A program made the position numbers and the translations under genes. This document shows positions 43,759-51,340 of a DNA stretch of 64,000 nt, piece after piece (position 1 is the first letter of the stretch; every line of letters starts with the position of its first letter). The notes under the pieces are model-generated. The model was not told the DNA's origin, searched no databases, and saw nothing but the letters and a program-made list of their open reading frames with translations. Source of the stretch: Verrucomicrobiota bacterium (GTDB lineage Bacteria > Chlamydiota > Chlamydiia > Chlamydiales > Rhabdochlamydiaceae). The stretch covers positions 33,066-97,065 of the forward strand of contig JAFEGW010000016.1 in assembly GCA_018239715.1 (NCBI GenBank). The letters run 5' to 3'.

Positions 43759-44357
43759 TCGGATGCTGTCGGAGGAATAGTTAGCTCTTGCCCTACCACA
43801 ATTTTATCAGAAGAGAGTTGATTATCTTGCTTTAAGGTTTCGACAGAAACATGAAACTTGCGGGCAATTTTTTCTAAAGAGTCCCCTGGTTTGACACGAT
43901 AGCTTTTCGTCGAAGGAACTGCTTCCGCCGTTGTATAATTCTTGGAAATTTGAGTCAGCGTCGATCGCAATTTGGCGACTTCATCGAGCTTGCGGTCGAT
44001 AGCCTGAATATGGTCCCGATATTGAGTGAGTGAGGCAGTCGTCTGATTAGCATAGCCCATGAGCGATCGGAGTTCGCCGTTCATTTTATCGACAGTCTTT
44101 TCTAAAAGGGTTAATTTGCGCTGCAGGGAAGCGACATCGTTTTTAGCAGGCTCTGCGTCCCGGCTTTCTAATCTTTCTTCTAATAATTTGAGTTCGACTT
44201 CTGTGCCATGCAAAGCATGTTTGAGGTCAGCAATCTCAGTTCTCATCTCTTCAAAAAGATGAGGGTCTTGATTGCTTTTCAAGGCTGTCAGAGTCGAAGT
44301 GCACCCCCCCATGAAGGGGGCAGTGCATAGTATGAGAAGTACAATTCTCGATTTCAT
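43755..44357 (-). CDS. LysM-domain lipoprotein (NlpD-like)
   Basis: 200 residues. The signal peptide ends in the lipobox MGGC (Cys19). A coiled coil follows (about 38-120, with EVELKLLEERLESRD and LEKTVDKMNGELRSL). A C-terminal LysM domain (about 150-195) reads YRVKPGDSLEKIARKFHVSVETLKQDN then GQELTIP (motif split). LysM binds the GlcNAc backbone of peptidoglycan, so the protein should tether the outer membrane to septal glycan. Chlamydia has a LysM gene in the same position after pal. ATGA overlaps on both sides show tight operon packing. Confidence 0.85.
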   Translation of the reverse strand: MKSRIVLLILCTAPFMGGCTSTLTALKSNQDPHLFEEMRTEIADLKHALHGTEVELKLLEERLESRDAEPAKNDVASLQRKLTLLEKTVDKMNGELRSLMGYANQTTASLTQYRDHIQAIDRKLDEVAKLRSTLTQISKNYTTAEAVPSTKSYRVKPGDSLEKIARKFHVSVETLKQDNQLSSDKIVVGQELTIPPTASE

Positions 44358-45025
44358 CGTTTATCATGTACTCGGAAATGCGCCCGGCGGTTTTGAGACC
44401 AAGAGTCAGGGTCGTGTCCGAGGGCAAAAGGTTTCTCTTTCCCGTAGGAAATCGTATGCAGTTGATCAGGGTTGACTCCTTCTTTTACCAGAAGAGAGCG
44501 GACAAAGCCCGCGCGGCGTGTGCCGAGGGATAAGTTATACGCCTCAGGGCCCCTTTCATCGCAATATCCTTCGATGATCACATAGGTGTTAGGATGAGCT
44601 TTCATGTAAGAAGCGATGCGACGGATCGAATCTAAATATTCTTTATTTTTAACGGTATGTTCATCGGTGTTGAAGAATACAGGGCGGAAAATAGAGGCAA
44701 GCTCTCCTTTGGGATTGTCAAACTGCTCAGCTTTGGGAACTCCACCTTCTCCAAGTTCTCGGCTAGGTTGAGGAACCGATCTGTCGGCAAATTGGGTTTT
44801 GAGATCTTCTTCATTGAGAGGAACAAATTCTTCATCGAGAGGCCCTGCCAGTCCGTCCCCTTTATTAGCGCCGCTATTCCAAAGAGCGGAAGCGTTTTGC
44901 TCGCTATATTTATATTGAGCGCCGGTTTGGTTATCGTCCCAAATATTGCCGGATTTTTTTTGACATCCTGTGGCTAGGAGTGCGCAAAGACTCCAGAAGC
45001 ACACTCTCACAATTGATTTTTTCAT
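44354..45025 (-). CDS. pal: Peptidoglycan-associated lipoprotein Pal
   Basis: 223 residues. The lipoprotein signal peptide ends LATGC (Cys21). About 85 residues of polar linker are followed by the OmpA-like domain (about 110-222): FFNTDEHTVKNKEYLDSI, then VIIEGYCDERGPEAYNLSLGTRRA with the DAP-binding Asp and Arg. A C-terminal SYGKEKPF follows. The outer-membrane anchor of the Tol-Pal system binds peptidoglycan and TolB. Linker is longer than in E. coli. Overlaps the LysM gene by 4 bases and follows tolB by 21. Confidence 0.93.
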   Translation of the reverse strand: MKKSIVRVCFWSLCALLATGCQKKSGNIWDDNQTGAQYKYSEQNASALWNSGANKGDGLAGPLDEEFVPLNEEDLKTQFADRSVPQPSRELGEGGVPKAEQFDNPKGELASIFRPVFFNTDEHTVKNKEYLDSIRRIASYMKAHPNTYVIIEGYCDERGPEAYNLSLGTRRAGFVRSLLVKEGVNPDQLHTISYGKEKPFALGHDPDSWSQNRRAHFRVHDKR

Positions 45026-45046
45026 AGGTTATCCTTGTTAAACAAA

Positions 45047-46411
45047 TTATCTATTTCCCCACGCTGGGTAATGCTTTACTCCTGCCCCTTGAGAAATTTT
45101 CACAACATCGGGCTGGTTTAAATTCACGATATAAAGTTCAGAAATATGGCCATCAGTCGAGTTAAAAACGAGGTGTTTGCTGTCAGGGGCCCACGAAGGG
45201 TTCTCTTTATTTCCAGAACCATCTGTGAGCTGCCATTCTTCCTTGGTATCGAAGTCGTAAATCCAAATCTGCCTTGTTCCCTTTGTTTTAGCACTGTAGG
45301 CTAATTTCTTTCCATCGGGAGACCAGGCAGGGCAAGAATTTTCATTATTTTTCTTAGAGATGAGAACGGGGCTCGGACGTTTGGATGTGAAAGTGGCAGG
45401 GATCATGTAAATCCTCGGAGCTCCGTCTTTATCGGACACAAAAGCAAGCCGGGACCCATCCGGACTGAAGGCGGGAGAGGCTTGAGTAGAGCGGGGATAA
45501 GAAAAAAGTTGGACGGGTTTCCCTATTTCTCCTTTTTCAGGGCTAAACTCTTGCAAAAAGAGATCGGCCCTCCCGTCGAGCTTGCCGGCAGCATCGCAGA
45601 TGAAGGCGACTTTGTCCCTCTGCGGTGAGATCGCCGGCAAAAGTTGATTGCCCCGCAGGTCGATGAGCCGCTTGCCGACGCCATCGGCCAGGGAAGCGAT
45701 AAAGATTTTCGGCGGGCCCATCTTATAGGAGACATAAAGAAAACTGTCGCTCGTGTATTTAGAGCTCGGCGGAATCAAAACAGGCGTGATGCAATAGCTG
45801 CCTTCGCGAGTCAATTGCTTAGCATTAGCTCCGTCCCAATCGCACGACCAAATTTCGGAAATCCACTTGTCATTATTTTTTTGCTTGGCAGCATAGAGAA
45901 TACGTGTGCTTGCAACGCCGGCCTCACCATACAGCGTTTTATAAATGGCATCCGCCAGCCGGTGGATCTGCCCGCGGTCTTTTGCAAGGATGCCGGTCAG
46001 CGTTATTTCGGGAAATTGTTTCAGGGAGCTTGTCTGAGAAGAAAAGACCGAGACATGAAGAGCCTTATTCCGGACCTGCCCTTTGAGAACATGGGCAATG
46101 CCCCAGTTTTTCCAGGTTTGGGAATTAAAACAACGAGCAGGCGTATCTTGAGCTAAAATTTTCTCTCTTTGCTCATGGGATGGCGCAACTTTGGTCGAGC
46201 CGTTATGGCTAAAGTCAAAGAAAAGAATGGAGTCGAGCTGCGCCAGATAGTCACTGCTTAACGAACCATCGGAGCTCAAGAGTTTGCCGACATAAACCGG
46301 CTCTAAGGGCGAAGTTGTGCTTAAATAGATGCGGATCTCTTCTGCAGGAGGCTCCGCAGCAAGTAGGGGGCCGAAGAGACATAGAGATAAAGCTAAAATT
46401 TTAACGCGCAT
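45047..46411 (-). CDS. tolB: TolB periplasmic protein
   Basis: 454 residues with a signal peptide (to about LLAAE). The N-terminal domain (about 30-165) is followed by a six-blade beta-propeller of WD40-like/PD40 repeats, such as PAFSPDGSRLAFVSDKDG, PAWSPDGKKLAYSAKTKG and PSWAPDSKHLVFNSTDG. This is typical TolB, the periplasmic hub of Tol-Pal that binds Pal and TolA. It overlaps the TolA/TonB-like gene by 11 bases. Length is normal for the family. Confidence 0.93.
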   Translation of the reverse strand: MRVKILALSLCLFGPLLAAEPPAEEIRIYLSTTSPLEPVYVGKLLSSDGSLSSDYLAQLDSILFFDFSHNGSTKVAPSHEQREKILAQDTPARCFNSQTWKNWGIAHVLKGQVRNKALHVSVFSSQTSSLKQFPEITLTGILAKDRGQIHRLADAIYKTLYGEAGVASTRILYAAKQKNNDKWISEIWSCDWDGANAKQLTREGSYCITPVLIPPSSKYTSDSFLYVSYKMGPPKIFIASLADGVGKRLIDLRGNQLLPAISPQRDKVAFICDAAGKLDGRADLFLQEFSPEKGEIGKPVQLFSYPRSTQASPAFSPDGSRLAFVSDKDGAPRIYMIPATFTSKRPSPVLISKKNNENSCPAWSPDGKKLAYSAKTKGTRQIWIYDFDTKEEWQLTDGSGNKENPSWAPDSKHLVFNSTDGHISELYIVNLNQPDVVKISQGAGVKHYPAWGNR

Positions 46412-47195
46412 TGCAAAAAGTAAATATTATTGTTGTTTCTTTATCATAATGCACGGGTAATTTTAACAATGGAATGTTTTTTTCAAGGTAAGCTTTGTTT
46501 TTTTGACTCTGAGCTTCTAAAACAACCAGCTGCGCAACAGTCCCGTCTTTTTTAATTGTCAATTGAGTCCTCACTTCACCATTTTCAGGTAATTTCAGTG
46601 TCTCAGCAAAAAAAGCCTGCAAGACGTCTGTATCAGTTCCTGCTTCATCGAACATCTCTCCAAAATCCGAAAAGGGAATTTGTGAAGCCGATGAACCCTT
46701 AATTTGAGGTACATCCAATTTTGACTGCGGCCTAGAATATACTTTCTCATCAATTTTTGCGAGAGCTTCATCAATTTCTTTCAAAACTTGGCTCTGTGGG
46801 CGCTTAGGGGCAGGCAGACTCTTTTGGGCTTTTCCTTTCTCGACCATGGCAGGTTTTTTTTGTGGGGGAATAGGTTTAGAAGTGACAGGTGCCGGTTTAG
46901 AAGCGGGAGTAGGTTTTGACGCCTTTGCTTGGGAAGCAGCTGTTTTAGAGGATGCTTTTTTAGCGCTTTGTTTCGGTGTTGCAGAAGAGGGTGGGGAAGT
47001 CCGTGCAGCTGCAGGAGAAGACGCTGCTTTTTGGGGAGCACGCGCAGCCACCGCAGGAGCGCGAGTCTTCGGTTGAATCGTCCGCACTGCAATATGTTTT
47101 TTGAGCGGGGGTGTTTTTTTGACAGGCGAGAATAAAAGGAAACCGATCATTAAAAGGTGAACTGAAGTGACAAATAGAGCAATTTTCTTTTGCAT
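46401..47195 (-). CDS. TolA/TonB-like periplasm-spanning protein
   Basis: 264 residues. A transmembrane segment (about 5-23) is followed by a low-complexity Ala/Lys/Pro/Ser linker (about 35-135: repeated KPTPASKPAP and ASKKAS-like words). A C-terminal globular domain (about 175-264) contains GEVRTQLTIKKDGTVAQLVVL, like the TonB/TolA C-terminal fold. Such proteins transmit proton-motive energy from ExbB/D or TolQ/R to TolB-Pal. Position between exbD and tolB identifies it as the TolA equivalent. The linker composition suggests a stretched, flexible rod. Confidence 0.8.
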   Translation of the reverse strand: MQKKIALFVTSVHLLMIGFLLFSPVKKTPPLKKHIAVRTIQPKTRAPAVAARAPQKAASSPAAARTSPPSSATPKQSAKKASSKTAASQAKASKPTPASKPAPVTSKPIPPQKKPAMVEKGKAQKSLPAPKRPQSQVLKEIDEALAKIDEKVYSRPQSKLDVPQIKGSSASQIPFSDFGEMFDEAGTDTDVLQAFFAETLKLPENGEVRTQLTIKKDGTVAQLVVLEAQSQKNKAYLEKNIPLLKLPVHYDKETTIIFTFCNAR

Positions 47196-47209
47196 TTCAG
47201 CTCAAATCT

Positions 47210-47626
47210 CTAATGAGGTTTCAAAATCACATCAACTTGTTCGTATCCCGCCATTTCAACAGCGTTTTTTACATTCTGGTAGGTTCCGAAGCAGGCTTTT
47301 TTGTCTTGAAATAATTGCGGAATGCGGTGGTTTCCCTGCTTGCGAGCTTCTTTAAGCAGGTCGGTCAGTTGCTCCACAGATACGCTCTTGCCATGGAACC
47401 AGATCGTGTTATCGGAATGGACATGGATATTCAGGGAATTGTTTTCGGAAGTCGCCGATTGTTTATTCGGAGTGGCTGCAGCGCTGGCCAGTTCCACACG
47501 ATCGAGCTCGAGCATTGGAGCGATCAGAATAAAAATGATAAGGACCACGAAAACGACGTCGATTAAAGGCGTCAAGTTGATGCTAGCTTCTTCGTGCTCG
47601 GCTGGAACGGTGCGTTTTTTTCTCAT
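47210..47626 (-). CDS. ExbD/TolR-family proton channel subunit
   Basis: 138 residues. A cytoplasmic N-terminus carries INLTPLIDVVFVVLIIFIL, the ExbD/TolR transmembrane helix with the essential proton-carrying Asp (PLIDVVF). A periplasmic domain follows, rich in strands (SLNIHVHSDNTIWFHG, VSVEQLTDLLKE). It overlaps exbB by 4 bases (ATGA). Energises Tol-Pal. ExbD and TolR cannot be separated by sequence alone; the operon context says TolR role. Confidence 0.92.
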   Translation of the reverse strand: MRKKRTVPAEHEEASINLTPLIDVVFVVLIIFILIAPMLELDRVELASAAATPNKQSATSENNSLNIHVHSDNTIWFHGKSVSVEQLTDLLKEARKQGNHRIPQLFQDKKACFGTYQNVKNAVEMAGYEQVDVILKPH

Positions 47627-48375
47627 TCAACTTTTCTATACTGAAGTTCAATGTTAGAGAGGAGAAGGGTTAAAAAATCGTCCATATCGGAAGCATAGTT
47701 GCGGACGGAATTTTTGAGATAGTTGTAGGCAACCAGAGCGGGGATCGCAATGATCAGGCCAAGCACCGTCGTGGCTAGCGCTGTGGAGAGCCCTCCCAGG
47801 ATCGAGCTATTCGAGCTAATGGCGCCGCCGTCCTGCAGGCCGGAAAACGACATCAGAATTCCCCATACAGTCCCTAGCAGCCCCATAAAAGGAGCCAGCG
47901 TGACAATGGTCGAAAGGATAAAGAGGTTTTTCTCGAGTGTTTTATTTTGCGCCGAGATCGTTGCAGAAGCATGGGATTCCAATAATTCTAAATCAGCCGG
48001 GCTTAAATAAACGGGAGCTTTTGCACTCGATGTTTGCGAAACGAAATAGTGGTTTTTATTGAGCACTTCCACGGTCTTTTGTTTCACGGAGCTATAGATT
48101 TGAGCATAGGGGTGTGGAATGGCTGAAGAACGAGGTTTGGGAAGCGCGGTGAGATCTAAGGCCAGCAAAGAATTCTTACTTTCTTCAATGGCTTTTTGGA
48201 AGGAAGCTGAAAGTTTATGAACCTGGCGGATGGTCCACGTTTTATGGAGCAGAACAATCCAGCAGACCATCGATAACCCAATCAGCCCTAAGATAATCAG
48301 CTTACCAAAGAAATCGGACTGAGTATAAGCGACCACAAATGAGTTCATCGAACCTAAAATCATAGGAGCGTGCAT
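47623..48375 (-). CDS. ExbB/TolQ-family proton channel subunit
   Basis: 250 residues with three transmembrane helices (about 22-42, 152-177, 192-218). The MotA/TolQ/ExbB signature reads LAPFMGLLGTVWGILMSF and then ALATTVLGLIIAIPALVAYN. GAGG stands about 8 bases before the ATG. It is the first gene of a seven-gene operon: exbB-exbD-tolA/tonB-tolB-pal-LysM-murI. The product pairs with ExbD/TolR to form the proton-driven motor. In Chlamydia a dsbD gene lies just upstream; here it is replaced by a palindromic element and a DMT transporter. Confidence 0.93.
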   Translation of the reverse strand: MHAPMILGSMNSFVVAYTQSDFFGKLIILGLIGLSMVCWIVLLHKTWTIRQVHKLSASFQKAIEESKNSLLALDLTALPKPRSSAIPHPYAQIYSSVKQKTVEVLNKNHYFVSQTSSAKAPVYLSPADLELLESHASATISAQNKTLEKNLFILSTIVTLAPFMGLLGTVWGILMSFSGLQDGGAISSNSSILGGLSTALATTVLGLIIAIPALVAYNYLKNSVRNYASDMDDFLTLLLSNIELQYRKVE

Positions 48376-48404
48376 AAAATAAACCTCATGAAGGGAATAT
48401 CCTC

Positions 48405-48433
48405 ATTGTATCTGGTCACGGTCTTCAGAACAA
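48405..48433 (-). promoter_or_regulatory. Putative promoter of the Tol-Pal operon
   Basis: On the minus strand TTGTTC (48433-48428), a 17-base spacer and TACAAT (48410-48405) form a sigma-70-like promoter. The start point would leave a leader of about 22 bases before exbB. The -10 is near consensus, the -35 only partial. Confidence 0.45.
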
Positions 48434-48451
48434 GTCTTGATATTTATATAG

Positions 48452-48604
48452 TTTCTGGTTGAAGCTTGTAACTTTGGGCTGACGTGAAAGCTCTCGCGGC
48501 ACAGCGATCGCAAGTTGATTAGTATTAAGTCAATACAAGCCAACTTGCGATCGCTGAGCCTCGAGGCTTTGACGGAGTCGAAAGTTACAAGCTTCAATCA
48601 GAAA
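48452..48604. repeat. 153-base palindromic (MITE-like) element
   Basis: Left arm 48452-48517 and right arm 48541-48604 are inverted copies around a 23-base loop. The outer 24 bases (TTTCTGGTTGAAGCTTGTAA and on) match with one mismatch and the inner 17 bases (CAGCGATCGCAAGTTG and flanks) match perfectly; the middle is diverged. The right end stops 5 bases before the DMT gene's stop. A motif in the left arm (TTTGGGCTGACGTGAAA) recurs at 61496 next to an insertion sequence. It has no coding capacity. Confidence 0.8.
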
Positions 48605-48609
48605 ACGTA

Positions 48610-49503
48610 TTACTTGAATTCATCCTCGCTGACACGGGTGGAGCGATTCTCGATGAGAAGAGCAATAATGCCTCCAACAATCACCAAAAGCATTCCAATA
48701 AATGCTGTCCATGAGGGAATATCATTCCAGATGAACCAATCGAAGAACATTGCAAAAACAACAGAAGAGTAACATAAGGGAGCGAGTGCTTTAGGGGACC
48801 CATAGCGAAGGCCTAAAGTTATGGCTGTCTGAGATAAAAAACCGCTGATAGCAATCAACACTAAATATACCCCATCTGTGAAGGAAGGGTTTTGCCAATA
48901 ATAAATTCCAAAGGGCAGAGTGAAAAGCGTTCCTACCAGAAAAAGATAAAATAAGATGCGAATCATAGGTTCTTGATAATGATGTAATCGCTTAAGCGAA
49001 ATGAAGATAGCGGCCATGCTTAAACCAGAGATTAGAGGGAGAAAGGCATGCCATTGAAAGATCGTCGAACCGGGGTTCAAGATAAAAACAACGCCCGCAA
49101 AGCCAAGTGAAATACCCCACCAAAGACGATGGTCTATCGGTTCTTGGAGAAATAGCAAAAGAAGAAAAGGGATAAAGAAAGGACCTGTAATAGAAAGTAA
49201 GGTTACGTCTACCAATGACAAATATTTTAAAGAGATAAAAACGAAAAAATAGGCGGTTAAAGCTGTGACCGATCTCAATAAGATCAAGCCGATATAGTCT
49301 GTTTTAAAAAAGCTAGCTTTCTTTTGTTTAACTAGACAGAAGAAAAAAATAAGAATTAGGCAAAACAAATTTTGCAGATACAAGATTTGAAAAGAATTCA
49401 CTCTGCCATCGATGAGTTTTACTAGAGCACTCAATGAAGACATGGAGAAAAATGATAACAAAGTGAGTAGTACTGCTAGGGGAAGATTCTTTCTATGGCT
49501 CAT
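48610..49503 (-). CDS. DMT/EamA-type transporter
   Basis: 297 residues, ten transmembrane helices, with two EamA repeats (about 7-140 and 150-285). The first repeat has VKLIDGRVNSFQILYLQNLF and LKYLSLVDVTLLSITGPFF, where the conserved EamA helix 4-5 region sits. The second has LRYGSPKALAPLCYSSVVFAM. Members related to RhaT/YdcZ and SAM-type carriers in obligate intracellular bacteria share this layout; the substrate is not predictable. It lies between the palindromic element and tatD, divergent from tatD by 59 bases. It is inserted in a place where Chlamydia has dsbD. Confidence 0.8.
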   Translation of the reverse strand: MSHRKNLPLAVLLTLLSFFSMSSLSALVKLIDGRVNSFQILYLQNLFCLILIFFFCLVKQKKASFFKTDYIGLILLRSVTALTAYFFVFISLKYLSLVDVTLLSITGPFFIPFLLLLFLQEPIDHRLWWGISLGFAGVVFILNPGSTIFQWHAFLPLISGLSMAAIFISLKRLHHYQEPMIRILFYLFLVGTLFTLPFGIYYWQNPSFTDGVYLVLIAISGFLSQTAITLGLRYGSPKALAPLCYSSVVFAMFFDWFIWNDIPSWTAFIGMLLVIVGGIIALLIENRSTRVSEDEFK

Positions 49504-49562
49504 CTAATTTATGTATATTTGAAATTTTATTTCAGTAAAATATCAAAAAATTGAGATCAAAT

Positions 49563-50345
49563 ATGTTTGTCGATTCGCACGCCCATCTGACCGTTCCTTC
49601 CGTTGTCGATCATGTCGAAGAGATCTTGCAAAGGGCTCAGCAAATCCATGTTCAAGCGATCGTCAATATCTGTATCGATCCTGCCAGTCTTGAAAAAGGG
49701 CTCCACTTAGTCCAGAGGCATCCTTGGGTTTTCAACGCTGCAGCCACAACTCCGCACGATGTGGAAAAAGAGGGCGAACTCTTTTTCCCGAGGGTGGAAG
49801 AAAAAGCCCGCCAAGGCCAATTAATCGCTATTGGCGAAACGGGACTCGATTACCATTATCTGCATTCACCGGTTGAAAAACAGAAAGAGTACCTCATCAA
49901 GTATCTAAGTCTGGCCCGTGAAACTAAGCGGCCGGTCATTTTCCATTGCCGCGATGCTTTTAAAGACCTGTTTGAACTGACGGATCACTATTATGCGGGA
50001 AAGCCGGCTGTTCTTCATTGCTTTACTGGGACATTAGAGGAAGCCCAAAGATGTTTGGAGCGGGGCTGGTTCATCTCTATGAGCGGCATTATCTCTTTTA
50101 AAAAATCGGCGCTCCTCCGAGAGGTCGCTGCTTACGTTCCTTTGGATAGGCTTTTCATTGAAACTGATACGCCTTATCTTGCGCCTGAATCGAAGCGGGG
50201 TAAGCGCAACGAGCCCAGTTATATCGATGAAACAGCTAAGGTCCTTGCTCAGGTCAAGGGAGTTTCTCTAGAAGAAGTTGCGGAGGCAACCGCCTCTAAT
50301 GCAGCTCAATTTTTTTCTTTTCCAAAACATATATTGAGTGTTTAA
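49563..50345 (+). CDS. tatD: TatD-family deoxyribonuclease
   Basis: 260 residues from ATG 49563 (MFVDSHAHL); an in-frame TTG 12 bases earlier is less likely. Metal ligands of the TIM-barrel amidohydrolase fold are visible: DSHAHL, GETGLDYHY, VIFHCRDAF, AVLHCFTG, and the late ETDTPYLAP. TatD enzymes are 3'-5' exonucleases or DNA-processing enzymes of the cytoplasm. In Chlamydia tatD precedes sdhC in the same way. The stop is 8 bases before sdhC's start. Confidence 0.95.
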   Translation: MFVDSHAHLTVPSVVDHVEEILQRAQQIHVQAIVNICIDPASLEKGLHLVQRHPWVFNAAATTPHDVEKEGELFFPRVEEKARQGQLIAIGETGLDYHYLHSPVEKQKEYLIKYLSLARETKRPVIFHCRDAFKDLFELTDHYYAGKPAVLHCFTGTLEEAQRCLERGWFISMSGIISFKKSALLREVAAYVPLDRLFIETDTPYLAPESKRGKRNEPSYIDETAKVLAQVKGVSLEEVAEATASNAAQFFSFPKHILSV

Positions 50346-50353
50346 TAGCGAAC

Positions 50354-51340
50354 ATGACTTCTGAAACTCTTCCACGGGCGTTTGTTTGGAGACGGCTCCA
50401 TTCTCTAATGGGACTTTGGCTGGTGCTATTTTTGATGGAGCATCTGCTGGTCAATTCTCAAGCAGCGCTTTTACTCGGCGATAATGCGCAAGGCTTTGTT
50501 AGAGGCGTCAATGCCATTCACAACCTTCCCTATCTGCAGGTCATTGAGATGGTTTTGCTGGGAGTGCCTTTTGCCATTCATATGGTGTGGGGAGTCCGCT
50601 ATTTATTCACATCTAAATTCAATTCTCATCGGAGCCATGGATCTCAACCTGCGCTGCCTTACAGCCGCAATCGCGCTTATACGTGGCAGCGGCTGACTTC
50701 ATGGATTTTGCTGGTGGGCATTATTTTACATGTCGCGAAATTTCGATTTATCGATTACCCCGATTCATTAAATCAGGGAGAAAATTCGTATTACTTTCTT
50801 CCTGTGACCATCGATAAAGGACTCTATACGGTGGCAGGACGTCTGGGTGCTAAACTTTATAGTCCCGATCAGATTACACAGGCGTGGAAAGAATTCGAAG
50901 ACAGGCAAGACGAACAAGCACTCGTTGCAGCCTCTAAAACATTTTCTGAGACGGGTGTGTACGATCCTCAAGAGGAAATGATTTTAACTTCGGCCCAAAA
51001 TTATCAACAAAAATTGCAGTGGTTAAAAGTTTTGCAAAAGCAGGAGATAGGACAGCATCAAGTGGTCGCAGTTGCAAAAGATTTTGGGACTATTTCAGTT
51101 TTAGCAGTCCGCGATACATTCAAAAATCCCCTTTATGCGGGCCTTTATACCCTTTTTGTTTTAGCTGCCTGTTTCCATGGATTCAATGGTCTTTGGACTT
51201 TCTGCATCACCTGGGGAGTCGTCCTCCGCGTCGCTGCGCAGCAAAGGATTCTCCGATGGGCTTGGGGACTCATGATTATCGTGGCTTTTTTAGGCCTGGC
51301 TTCCATTTGGGGCACTTACTGGTTGAATCTAAGGACGTGA
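50354..51340 (+). CDS. sdhC: Succinate dehydrogenase cytochrome b subunit
   Basis: 328 residues. Five or more hydrophobic helices carry candidate haem-ligating histidines (RLHSLMGLWLVLFLMEHLL, GVPFAIHMVWGVRYLF, LVGIILHVAKFRF). A large polar insertion (about 135-245) is followed by two more helices (ACFHGFNGLWTFCITWG). It resembles the Bacillus-type cytochrome b558 single-subunit anchor, but the insertion makes it longer than the usual 200-250. It anchors SdhAB to the membrane and passes electrons to quinone. Ends 0 bases before sdhA. Confidence 0.88.
   Translation: MTSETLPRAFVWRRLHSLMGLWLVLFLMEHLLVNSQAALLLGDNAQGFVRGVNAIHNLPYLQVIEMVLLGVPFAIHMVWGVRYLFTSKFNSHRSHGSQPALPYSRNRAYTWQRLTSWILLVGIILHVAKFRFIDYPDSLNQGENSYYFLPVTIDKGLYTVAGRLGAKLYSPDQITQAWKEFEDRQDEQALVAASKTFSETGVYDPQEEMILTSAQNYQQKLQWLKVLQKQEIGQHQVVAVAKDFGTISVLAVRDTFKNPLYAGLYTLFVLAACFHGFNGLWTFCITWGVVLRVAAQQRILRWAWGLMIIVAFLGLASIWGTYWLNLRT

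Noticed and set aside
46781..47092. Long Leu/Arg/Lys or Gly/Ala-rich ORFs in other frames of the TolA/TonB-like gene
   Set aside because: They come from the low-complexity Ala/Lys/Pro linker of the real gene; composition is repetitive and no start signals are present.
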